Positions 1 to 7,038 of a stretch of DNA of 64,000 bases are shown piece by piece; position 1 is the stretch's first letter, and each line of letters begins with the position of its first letter. The DNA comes from Sporolactobacillus mangiferae (lineage in GTDB: Bacteria; Bacillota; Bacilli; Bacillales; Sporolactobacillaceae): the NCBI RefSeq assembly GCF_023336505.1, contig NZ_JAMAST010000009.1, forward strand, positions 20,095-84,094, in the 5' to 3' direction. The notes under the pieces were generated by a model. It made no database searches. It saw only the letters and a program-made list of their open reading frames with translations, and was not told the origin of the DNA. A program made the translations under genes and the position numbers.

Positions 1-331
1 GCAGCTTCTCATCAAGCATTCGCTGAATCGCATAATCGATCTGCCGCACATCAAAAGATCTCTTCTTCAAATATTCTTTCATCTCAAAAACACTGTGCAT
101 TCGGTGTGCAAGGTAACGCAGCCCAGCGTTGTAAGCACGTGTGCCGGAAGCCTCCCGGCGAATCCGTTCCACTTGCTCCGCTGAGAGTTCAAGTCCTTTA
201 TGCAGTGCTTCACGAACAAGAATATCCTCATGGACACTGACACGTGACGTTCGACCTTCCGGGTCTCTAATCTCTATGGAGAAAAAATCACGCTCTGTTT
301 CGTCCGTTTGTATTCTGGTGATCCTTGCCAT
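1..331 (-). CDS. recX: RecX, regulator of RecA (5' part only)
   Basis: The reverse strand encodes 110 residues starting MARITRIQTD and running off the window edge, so the C-terminal half is missing (B. subtilis RecX is about 264 aa). The N-terminal beta region, the helical segment with AYNAGLRYLAHRMHS and the following YLKKRSFD match the RecX three-helix repeat pattern in Bacillus proteins. RecX binds RecA filaments and modulates recombination and SOS induction in the cytoplasm. The ATG at 331 is preceded by GGGGGA with seven-base spacing. The upstream side is a gene-free region with DnaA-box-like sequences. Recognition is by remembered similarity only. Confidence 0.85.
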   Translation of the reverse strand, partial: MARITRIQTDETERDFFSIEIRDPEGRTSRVSVHEDILVREALHKGLELSAEQVERIRREASGTRAYNAGLRYLAHRMHSVFEMKEYLKKRSFDVRQIDYAIQRMLDEKL

Positions 332-514
332 CAATCCGTCCCCCAGCACTTTTATCAATATAATAGCATAAACATTTGCTTTTTGTTGCGAAATCACCAC
401 TCCGGGCGCATTCAGATGTGTGACTTAGGCTCATTTTATGTCGAATTTAGTAGCTTGTTTAAATTTACTTTTCTGAAATTATGAGAACAAGAGATGTGAA
501 AATGTCAATAACTT

Positions 515-682
515 TGTGGATAAGTGGATAACTTCAATAAATCCTTTATTAACGCGATGTAAAAATGTGCATGATTTTGTTACTATTTTGGTTTTAATAT
601 GTGAATTGTGTTAATAAATGAGCAAAAATACCCCGTTATCCACTTTTTCATTTGTCAAGTCTGTGGATAAACATGTGGATAC
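515..682. promoter_or_regulatory. Cluster of DnaA-box-like 9-mers
   Basis: Using the consensus TTATNCACA, I see perfect boxes on the minus strand at 515-523 and 662-670, and one-mismatch boxes at 523-531 (minus), 566-574 (minus), 636-644 (plus) and 674-682 (minus). Six sites in 168 bp sit in an AT-rich gap between recX and pdaA. DnaA-box clusters away from oriC are known in B. subtilis, where they bind DnaA and influence initiation. Whether this one binds DnaA is inference. The gap from 332 to 889 holds no convincing gene; it also contains the repeat at 763-845. Confidence 0.6.
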
Positions 683-762
683 TGTTCCTAACTTATTTCG
701 ACTTTTTTTGGAAAATTTAATGCGCCACAGAGATAATAAGTCAGTAGTGGGCAGAAAATCGA

Positions 763-845
763 TTAGAAAACTTGGCTTCGCCAAGCTTCTGACGAAGGCA
801 AAATCCTGGTTGCACTTATATTATGTTCCTTACATCGCTGCGGCT
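763..845 (+). repeat. Hairpin repeat module (CTTGGC-TTC-GCCAAG) with degenerate tail
   Basis: Begins TTAGAAAA followed by the 15-base hairpin at 771-785, then a GACGAAGG segment and CACTTATATTATGTTCCTTA, which matches the tails of the copies at 43462, 46944 and 58866 (reverse). The hairpin loop is TTC rather than TTT. The GC-rich middle present in the 46944 and 58866 copies is absent. Intergenic and probably non-coding. Confidence 0.65.
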
Positions 846-889
846 GCGCGCTTCCGCTTTAATATAAGGCATAATATTTCTTATCACAC

Positions 890-921
890 AAAAAATGCCT
901 CAATGCCAAATGGAATTGAGG
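890..921 (-). terminator. Intrinsic terminator of pdaA
   Basis: On the minus strand a 7-bp stem CCTCAAT/ATTGAGG closes a ten-base loop and is followed by CATTTTTTG. It lies seven bases beyond the pdaA stop codon, in the right orientation. Confidence 0.7.
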
Positions 922-928
922 TTTATAA

Positions 929-1708
929 TCAACGAAATTTTGAAGGCAACTTTCGCTCGGCCATCAAATCATCCAGACTGCGGAAACGATAGCCCTGCTT
1001 CTTCAGGTCTCGAATCACACGCGGCAATGCCTCCGCATTATCTTTCGAAACTGTATGCAGCAGAATCACTGCTCCCGGATGTACCCGCTTCATAATATGA
1101 TCATAGGCATAATCAGCGCCGTGCTGATCGTCACGAACCCAATCACGATAAGCAGCAGACCAGAAAACATCCACATAACCCTCTTCATGGCCAAGCTTCA
1201 ATGACCGTTCGCTGAATGTTCCTCTCGGCGGACGAAGATAATTCATTTGCCGTTCACCGGTTAATTTCATATATCTGTTCTTTAATTTCTCAAGTTCCCG
1301 CCTGTACTTCTCATCACTGATCTTGGAAAGATCCGGATGGCTCCATGAATGGTTGCCGACAATATGCCCTTCCCGGACCATGCGCTTGACCAGTTCCGGC
1401 TGATCCGAAATATAATGACCGGTGATAAAAAACGCGGCAGGTACTTTTTCTTTCTTTAAAGTGTCAAGCATTTTCGCTGTGTAGCCTGCCTCATAACCAT
1501 TGTCAAAGGTCAGAAACAGTTCTTTTTTAGATGTGTCACCAATATAAACGCCGTCGTATTTCTTTAATAATGCTTCGTATTCTGGCTCTGTAGTCGCCGG
1601 CTGGTTATGTTTCGCAGGTTTGAAATACCAGTCCTTTCCGTATACAGAAAATGGCTGAACGAACAGTCCGCAAACGGCAACCATGAGCAAAAGCGCTATT
1701 TTCTTCAC
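929..1708 (-). CDS. pdaA: PdaA-type polysaccharide deacetylase (spore cortex muramic delta-lactam)
   Basis: 259-aa NodB-fold deacetylase. Residues 1-24 form a signal peptide (KKIALLLMVAVCGLF). Family motifs are visible in order: TFDNGYE near 67, HSWSH near 120, RPPRG near 159 and ILLHT near 216. The NGYE variant of the first motif is typical of PdaA, which removes acetyl groups from N-acetylmuramic acid so that muramic delta-lactam can form in spore cortex. The GTG at 1708 is preferred because GGAGGG lies just upstream; an ATG farther upstream lacks a ribosome site. The order pdaA, yfjT, yfkD on one strand matches B. subtilis. This gene is the main sign that the organism sporulates. Confidence 0.9.
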   Translation of the reverse strand: MKKIALLLMVAVCGLFVQPFSVYGKDWYFKPAKHNQPATTEPEYEALLKKYDGVYIGDTSKKELFLTFDNGYEAGYTAKMLDTLKKEKVPAAFFITGHYISDQPELVKRMVREGHIVGNHSWSHPDLSKISDEKYRRELEKLKNRYMKLTGERQMNYLRPPRGTFSERSLKLGHEEGYVDVFWSAAYRDWVRDDQHGADYAYDHIMKRVHPGAVILLHTVSKDNAEALPRVIRDLKKQGYRFRSLDDLMAERKLPSKFR

Positions 1709-1760
1709 ACAATCACCCTCCAAATATAACATTGACCGTTTGCGCACTAATTATGTTTCC

Positions 1761-1964
1761 TTATTTTTCTGTCACTTCTTCAATCCAGTCATCACGAAAC
1801 CGGCGAAGTTTAACCTCAAGACTGTCCAGCATCCTGAGTATATTTTCCAGATCTTCGTGTCTGCATGTTTCCGCATCAAACGCGTTCACGACTTGCATAA
1901 GCAGCTGAAATCTTTTTTTCAAGTACATTACCTGATCTGTTTTTGAATCTGTCGCTCTTCCCAT
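1761..1964 (-). CDS. Small SE1561/YfjT-like protein
   Basis: 67-aa soluble protein with a predicted helical core (YLKKRFQLLMQVVNAFD) and a conserved-looking C-terminal LEVKLRRFRDDW. It resembles the short SE1561 family found in Bacillales beside pdaA, called YfjT in B. subtilis; the function is unknown. The internal ATG at 1964 is chosen over one 11 codons upstream because GGAGGTG precedes it at good spacing. The stop lies 52 bp before the pdaA start, so the two genes probably share a transcript. Confidence 0.7.
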   Translation of the reverse strand: MGRATDSKTDQVMYLKKRFQLLMQVVNAFDAETCRHEDLENILRMLDSLEVKLRRFRDDWIEEVTEK

Positions 1965-2057
1965 TCCAAGCACCTCCGTCCCTGCCGCTCCTTTCACTTT
2001 AGCACAAGGACAGCTTAAGTGGGTTTATGAAGCGCTGGGCCAAACTCTGCTGCAAGG

Positions 2058-2837
2058 TTACTGATCTGAATAACGCAGCATCAGGTGATCGGTAATCGGC
2101 ATCCACGCGCCAATGCCTTGCTGCATAACATTCGTCACTTCAATATGCGCACTCCCGCCCTTCATGAACAGAAAGACTTCTCCGTAGGTGATTTTCCCTC
2201 GTTCGTTAACCGCTGGGACGTAACCGTACAGATGGCCAATCTTTTTGGATGAAACACGAAACGGGCGGTCGACCTTGGTTCCCGCACCGACAATCGTTGA
2301 AAAAGCGATGGGCAGGTGGGTCTTCTTCATGGTTTTCGCAAGAATCAACTGGCTGGCTTCCTCCTTTTTCGGTACTTCGGAAGTCAATCCCCCGTTGACT
2401 TTTGCCTGTACTTTCTGCAGATATCCGATCTGCTGACCGGTTTTGCTGCCGCGCGCGTCAATCACGTTGTCATTGATTCTCTTAAATTCCCAGTTCACTG
2501 ATGTTTCCGATGACTGATAATTCAGCGGCCATTCTCCCAAATAGATACGCGCTGAGTAGCCAATTGACCACCTTGACGGATGTACGGCGGACTCATTAAA
2601 AAGTTTAATCAACATTGGATTTTCAATCGGGACATTAGCCGATTTGAGCAGCGTCTTGGTCTGCGCGCTCGGCACAAGTTCCGAAGAATCATGCGTTGGG
2701 TTCGGGTACGTATTTTCTTTCGAAATATCCACAACCGATTCCGGTAAATGGTGGGGCACTGTGCTCTTTGCATGAGCAAACGGCACATCCATGAATAAAA
2801 GAGCAGCAAAGGCAATCATAATAAAAATTTTCCTCAA
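2058..2837 (-). CDS. yfkD: YfkD-family exported protein of unknown function
   Basis: 259-aa protein with an N-terminal signal peptide (MIAFAALLFMDVPFAHA) and a secreted soluble remainder without transmembrane segments. The region SVVDISKENTYPNPTHDS matches my memory of the start of the mature YfkD protein. No catalytic motif is evident. The TTG start at 2837 has AAGGAG upstream at nine-base spacing. It lies upstream of the yfjT-like gene and pdaA in the same direction, as in B. subtilis, suggesting a cell-envelope or spore role; that is inference from context. Confidence 0.8.
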   Translation of the reverse strand: MRKIFIMIAFAALLFMDVPFAHAKSTVPHHLPESVVDISKENTYPNPTHDSSELVPSAQTKTLLKSANVPIENPMLIKLFNESAVHPSRWSIGYSARIYLGEWPLNYQSSETSVNWEFKRINDNVIDARGSKTGQQIGYLQKVQAKVNGGLTSEVPKKEEASQLILAKTMKKTHLPIAFSTIVGAGTKVDRPFRVSSKKIGHLYGYVPAVNERGKITYGEVFLFMKGGSAHIEVTNVMQQGIGAWMPITDHLMLRYSDQ

Positions 2838-2888
2838 GGCAGAAAACTCCTTTTTTGCTTATTTTCTGCCGGTTACCGCAAAATTATC

Positions 2889-2923
2889 AAAAAAAGACGG
2901 GCGCACCTGATGCCCCGCCCATC
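2889..2923 (-). terminator. Intrinsic terminator of mtnE
   Basis: Minus-strand stem GATGGGCG/CGCCCGTC (one G-U pair) with a twelve-base loop, followed by seven T residues, 15 bp past the aminotransferase stop. Confidence 0.8.
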
Positions 2924-2937
2924 CCCGATATCGAGAA

Positions 2938-4113
2938 TCAATCAAAAAGATGTAGTCTGCCAATACGCTCAGCAGCTTCTGTTAATCGGTCTGGTTCGGT
3001 CAGCAGGCCGATACGTACATAATTTTCTCCACCGGTACCAAAGCCAATGCCTGGTGCCAGAACAACATGCGCTTTATCAAGCGCATACTCAAAAAACGAT
3101 TCGGAAGTAAATCCCTTTGGTACCGGGAGCCAGCCAAAAAATGATCCCTTGGACGGTTCAGCTTCCCACCCGATTTTTTTAGCTGCATCAAAAAATGCAT
3201 TGCGGCGTGTTTCATAACGCTGGACCAGTTCACGTACGCAGTCCTGCGGTCCGAGCAGCGCTTTGGCACTCGCTTCCTGAATACCGCCAAACAGACTGAC
3301 AAAATAATGATCCTGAAACAGCTCGATCGCCTCGATGACACTTTTGTTGCCAAGCGCAAAGCCAACGCGCCAGCCAGCCATGTTGTATGTTTTTGATAAT
3401 GTATAGGTCTCGATGCCGACCTCTTTGGCGCCAGGCGTCTGCAGGAAACTGCGAGCCTTTTTGCCATCGAATCCAAGTGCGCCGTAGGCAAAATCATGCA
3501 GAACACAAATTTTGTGTTTCTCAGCTGTTTTGACGGTCTCTTCAAAAAAACCAGCAGGCGCGACAGCCGAGGTCGGATTGTTTGGATAATTCAGGAACAT
3601 CAGTTTGGCCTTGTCCAAAGTATGCTCAGGCATTGCACCATAATCCGGAAGAAATGCATTCGAAGCGCGCAGCGGCATTTTTTCCATATGCAGATTGGCC
3701 AAGGCGAATCCCGATAAGTAATCCGGATAGCCAGGATCTGGCATAAGCACGGTGTCCCCGCCGTTTAAGAGGCATTCTCCAATTTCGACCAGACCGGTCT
3801 TTGAACCGAAGAGAATGGCAACCTCTGTTTTCGGATCGAGATCAACATCGTATTCACGTTTATAGAAGGTCGCAATCGCTTCTTTCAGAAAATCATAACC
3901 CCTGAACGGTGAATACTTATGATAAAGCGGATTGACAGCTGCGTCCTGCAGCGCTTTGACAATATGCGCCGGTGTCGGCTGATCCGGATTTCCCTGTCCC
4001 AGGTTAATAACGTCATAACCCTTGGCAATCGCCGCATTCGTTTTTACAACTAAATCAGCAAAAAATTGCTTTGGCAGCCGATTGAGTGCATCGGACTTAG
4101 CAAAATAAACCAT
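2938..4113 (-). CDS. mtnE: MtnE-type aminotransferase (methionine salvage)
   Basis: 391-aa fold-type I PLP aminotransferase. The pyridoxal lysine is K241 in LSKTYNMAGWRVG; NYPNNPT (175-181) and the N-terminal LPKQFFADLVVKTNAAI and INLGQGNPDQPTP segments closely follow B. subtilis MtnE, which transaminates 4-methylthio-2-oxobutanoate to methionine, with glutamine as a likely donor. The ATG at 4113 is preceded by GGAAGTGG. No other methionine-salvage gene (mtnA, K, W, X, B, D) is in the window and I found no SAM-riboswitch-like leader, so it appears to be transcribed alone. A broader-specificity aromatic or branched-chain aminotransferase cannot be excluded. Confidence 0.8.
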   Translation of the reverse strand: MVYFAKSDALNRLPKQFFADLVVKTNAAIAKGYDVINLGQGNPDQPTPAHIVKALQDAAVNPLYHKYSPFRGYDFLKEAIATFYKREYDVDLDPKTEVAILFGSKTGLVEIGECLLNGGDTVLMPDPGYPDYLSGFALANLHMEKMPLRASNAFLPDYGAMPEHTLDKAKLMFLNYPNNPTSAVAPAGFFEETVKTAEKHKICVLHDFAYGALGFDGKKARSFLQTPGAKEVGIETYTLSKTYNMAGWRVGFALGNKSVIEAIELFQDHYFVSLFGGIQEASAKALLGPQDCVRELVQRYETRRNAFFDAAKKIGWEAEPSKGSFFGWLPVPKGFTSESFFEYALDKAHVVLAPGIGFGTGGENYVRIGLLTEPDRLTEAAERIGRLHLFD

Positions 4114-4369
4114 TCATGTCCACTTCCAACTCTTTATTAGTTATTTTTTGATTAATCTGATCAAACAGTACTTTTATTGTCATCGATTCGTGGCCATTTG
4201 TAAAGGATTCCTGCCGGGGACAAAACACTATTTTTCAAAAAACCATGATCATTTTTGTGCTTCTTTGAAATTTGGGAGAGACGGAACCCGTAAAATCAAG
4301 TATACTTGTTCTTGCTGAGCTTCTTTAGAGCGGCTTAAATCTGTGGCACGCAACGGTGAGGGATTCGGA

Positions 4370-5584
4370 ATGAACAGGTCATATCAACGTTTCCAGTTTT
4401 TACTGCTGATTAGTTCGGTTTTTATATGCGGTGCCGCAGAAGGCATGCTGCTGCCGCTCATTGCCTCGCTGCTCGAGAAGAACGGTGTCTCTGCCATCAT
4501 GAACGGCCTCGGTTCAACATCGTTATATATCGGCATGCTCGTCTCAGTGCCATTAATGGAAAAACCGATGCAGAAGTTTGGCTACAAATGTTTTTTGATT
4601 GCTGGTCTCGCGCTTATTACTCTGCCTCTGTTCCTTTTTCCAATCTGGATGAACCTGTATTTCTGGTTCGTACTCAGGCTATGTGTCGGTTTCGGGGACA
4701 GTATGCTCCATTTTGCCGCACAGACCTGGATTACAGTGGACAGTCCCGTCAATCGGCGTGGCCGAAACATTGCCATCTATGGGCTTTCCTTCGGTATCGG
4801 CTTTGCGGCAGGTCCGATGCTCGTTCGTCTGCTTTTTTTTGGGACAGCCGTTCCATTCATAACAAGCGGCCTCTTTTGCACAGTTGTGCTCCTGCTCCTG
4901 TTCCTGCTTAAAAATGAGTATCCCGAATTGAGCACGGCCGCCGAGCCTTCGGCCAGACAGTTCTTTTCCAGATATAAAAAAGTCATTGCCGCTGCCTGGT
5001 CAGGTTTCGCTGTCACCTTTGCATTCGGTTATCTGGAAACTTCATTAAATAACAGCTTCCCTGTTTTTGCATTAAGACAGGGCTACTCGCTCGACTCAAT
5101 CTCCATTCTTCTTCCGGCATTCGTTACCGGAGGTCTGCTCACCCAGGTGCCGCTTGGCATGCTTGGTGACCGCTTCGGGCGAAGGTATCTTCTTCCGGTC
5201 ATCTGTCTCTTTGGCGCACTTCTGATGACGGGAGCGGGACTGCTTTCTGAACATTTTTACGGCATTTACCTCTGCCTGCTTGGTGCGGGGACGCTGGTCG
5301 GATCGCTCTATTCCATGAGCATGGGCTATGTAAGCGATTTGCTTGATTCGAAACAGATTCCGCTGGGCAATATTCTGATGACCGTATGCTACAGCATCGG
5401 GTGTATGATTGGTCCTGTCTCAGGAAGCGTGCTGATTGGCTGGATACCTGGCGGCGGCCTTTTTTACGGAATCGCCGTTTTTATTCTGCTTGCATCGCTC
5501 GGCTGCTTTATTCATCAATTTTACATTGCACGGCGTGCCGCACTCGATCATTCCCATATTTCAGGGAAAATGCCTAATCTGTGA
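4370..5584 (+). CDS. MFS transporter (YfkF-like drug efflux type)
   Basis: 404-aa integral membrane protein with about 12 transmembrane helices and a central cytoplasmic loop near residues 185-210. The loop 8-9 signature GDRFGRRYLLP is a typical major facilitator motif. The ATG at 4370 follows GAGGGATTCGGA and is preferred over an upstream GTG at 4343 that lacks a ribosome site. In B. subtilis the MFS gene yfkF lies near yfkD, as here, which supports orthology; substrate unknown, probably proton-coupled efflux. A perfect 12-bp palindrome CAAGTATACTTG at 4297-4308 lies upstream and may be an operator. Confidence 0.75.
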   Translation: MNRSYQRFQFLLLISSVFICGAAEGMLLPLIASLLEKNGVSAIMNGLGSTSLYIGMLVSVPLMEKPMQKFGYKCFLIAGLALITLPLFLFPIWMNLYFWFVLRLCVGFGDSMLHFAAQTWITVDSPVNRRGRNIAIYGLSFGIGFAAGPMLVRLLFFGTAVPFITSGLFCTVVLLLLFLLKNEYPELSTAAEPSARQFFSRYKKVIAAAWSGFAVTFAFGYLETSLNNSFPVFALRQGYSLDSISILLPAFVTGGLLTQVPLGMLGDRFGRRYLLPVICLFGALLMTGAGLLSEHFYGIYLCLLGAGTLVGSLYSMSMGYVSDLLDSKQIPLGNILMTVCYSIGCMIGPVSGSVLIGWIPGGGLFYGIAVFILLASLGCFIHQFYIARRAALDHSHISGKMPNL

Positions 5585-5612
5585 AACCTTCACCCCGGAT
5601 TTACTATATCGC

Positions 5613-5645
5613 GGGGAGCACTGACCCTGTCTGCTCCTCTTTTCG
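5613..5645 (+). terminator. Intrinsic terminator after the MFS gene
   Basis: Stem GGAGCA (5615-5620) / TGCTCC (5632-5637) followed by TCTTTTC, about 30 bp past the stop codon. The rest of the gap up to 5857 shows no other feature. Confidence 0.65.
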
Positions 5646-5857
5646 CTCTGTCTCCACGTTTTTCACTTATCTGAAAATCCTAAATGATCCAGCTCACTTC
5701 TTTAAATGCTGCGAACAATTCACTGCGTGATTGCATACCATACAAAGCAGCAGGAACCTTGGTGATGCCGGAGGCTCAGTTAAAGCATCCTGCTATTTGC
5801 ATCCGTGAAAAATGAGCCCGCACCTGTACCAGGGGGACTTTTCAGGGGGAATCTCAG

Positions 5858-6301
5858 TTGAAGAAAAAGTTAATCATGCCTGAGCTGTATACAGCAACAC
5901 ATTGGATGAACCGGAAAGTAGCGCGTGAATCCCTGATTGGCGCGCCGACACTGATCCATTTCTGGTCAGTCAGCTGTCCCAAGTGCAAACAGGCACTTCC
6001 GGTCATTCAATCCATTCGCGATCAATACAGCGATCAATTGCATGTCGTTGCCATTCATATGCCATTGTCAAATGACGATCTGAACGTTCAGAAAGTTGCC
6101 CGTGCCGCTGAATATTACGCGATTACCGAACCGATCCTGATCGACAATACACATCGCCTTGCTGATTCATTTGGAACCCGGTTTGTTCCGGCCTATTTTC
6201 TGTTTGATCCATATGGACATCTGCTTGAGTATCATATGGGAGAACGCGGGGCACTTCGTATTGAAAAAGCAGTCAATCGCCTTTTTTTTCAAAATCATTA
6301 A
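5858..6301 (+). CDS. Thioredoxin-fold protein with CPKC active site (TlpA/ResA-like)
   Basis: 147-aa thioredoxin-fold protein. The redox motif is WSVSCPKC at about residues 37-44, and the cis-proline region FVPAYFLFDPYGH lies near 108. It lacks a signal peptide or anchor, unlike most ResA/StoA proteins, so it is probably cytoplasmic. The TTG start at 5858 follows CAGGGGGAATCTCAG. In B. subtilis the thioredoxin-like gene stoA (ykvV) neighbours pfeT (ykvW); a thioredoxin-like gene lies close to pfeT here too. A role in peroxide or thiol homeostasis is inference. Confidence 0.75.
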   Translation: MKKKLIMPELYTATHWMNRKVARESLIGAPTLIHFWSVSCPKCKQALPVIQSIRDQYSDQLHVVAIHMPLSNDDLNVQKVARAAEYYAITEPILIDNTHRLADSFGTRFVPAYFLFDPYGHLLEYHMGERGALRIEKAVNRLFFQNH

Positions 6302-6312
6302 AATCCGCCAGC

Positions 6313-6762
6313 TCATTTTGAATAAAAGATAACACATCGTCTTTTCAGAAAATGAAGCAGTCTGAAAAGAAAGAAACCCATTAAAGCACCGATTGTATTT
6401 AAAAAAATGTCGTCAATATCAAAAATACGTTCTGCAAAGAAAAACTGACAGGATTCAATTAATAAGCTGACGCCAAAACCAATCAATACTTGTCCGATTA
6501 ACATGCGCTGAAACGGAAGCAGCCATGAAAGGAACAGACCAAGCGGCATAAAGAGAAGCAGATTGCCGACAATGTTCTTCATAATCAAAAAGCTGTTCCC
6601 GCTTCGCAGCATCAGTCGAATGCTGCTGAACAAAATGAAATTGCTGGATTGTCCATACGTGTAGTAATTATGCGTAAAAAGCGTCGCGAAAACAAGAACG
6701 GCCATATATACAAGAAAAAAAAGTAAAACAAAATATTCCTTCACACGCAATTTCTTTGCCAT
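6313..6762 (-). CDS. VanZ-family membrane protein
   Basis: 149-aa protein with four or five predicted membrane helices. The segment NIVGNLLLFMPLGLFLSWL followed by ESCQFFFAERIFDIDDIFLNTIGALMG is the characteristic VanZ pattern (NxxLFxPxG, ESxQ, DxDDxxxNTxG). VanZ proteins are linked to teicoplanin resistance in VanA operons, but most Bacillales members have no known function. The ATG at 6762 is preceded by AAGGGGGGC. It converges with the thioredoxin-like gene, 11 bp apart. No partner resistance genes are nearby. Confidence 0.8.
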   Translation of the reverse strand: MAKKLRVKEYFVLLFFLVYMAVLVFATLFTHNYYTYGQSSNFILFSSIRLMLRSGNSFLIMKNIVGNLLLFMPLGLFLSWLLPFQRMLIGQVLIGFGVSLLIESCQFFFAERIFDIDDIFLNTIGALMGFFLFRLLHFLKRRCVIFYSK

Positions 6763-6912
6763 GGCTGCTTGCCCCCCTTATTAACTTATGCCACGCAAAA
6801 AACATTCATGTCGCCTGAAAGAGCACTGAACAGCAGAAAACGCAATAATCTATATTAATTCTAATATTTGATACTTTCTTAAACGATCAAAATGCATGTT
6901 ATCAGCAAAAAC

Positions 6913-6931
6913 GATGATGATTACCATTATC
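6913..6931. promoter_or_regulatory. Fur-box-like sequence upstream of pfeT
   Basis: GATGATGATTACCATTATC matches the 19-bp Fur consensus GATAATGATAATCATTATC at 16 of 19 positions. It lies about 125 bp upstream of the pfeT start and 53 bp upstream of the PerR-like box. In B. subtilis, Fur activates and PerR represses pfeT from comparably separated sites. Confidence 0.6.
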
Positions 6932-6984
6932 AATTATAATAAATTGATTTCATTTGCCTATTGTTTTTCATATGTGAAAAAATA

Positions 6985-6999
6985 TTATAATTAATATCA
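6985..6999. promoter_or_regulatory. PerR-box-like sequence at the pfeT promoter
   Basis: TTATAATTAATATCA matches the PerR consensus TTATAATNATTATAA at 12 of 14 defined positions. It overlaps the likely -10 (TATTAT at 6983-6988, with TTGTTT at 6961-6966 as -35 and a 16-bp spacer). Binding here would block transcription. Confidence 0.6.
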
Positions 7000-7038
7000 T
7001 TTGATAACTATTATTTAAAATGAAGGGTCGTTTCTAAA

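Noticed and set aside
618..992. 124-codon ORF on the plus strand in the gap before pdaA
   Set aside because: No ribosome site, biased composition, runs through DnaA-box-like sites, a repeat and the pdaA terminator, and overlaps pdaA.
4114..4369. SAM riboswitch or other leader for mtnE
   Set aside because: No S-box-like conserved core or terminator/antiterminator could be recognised.
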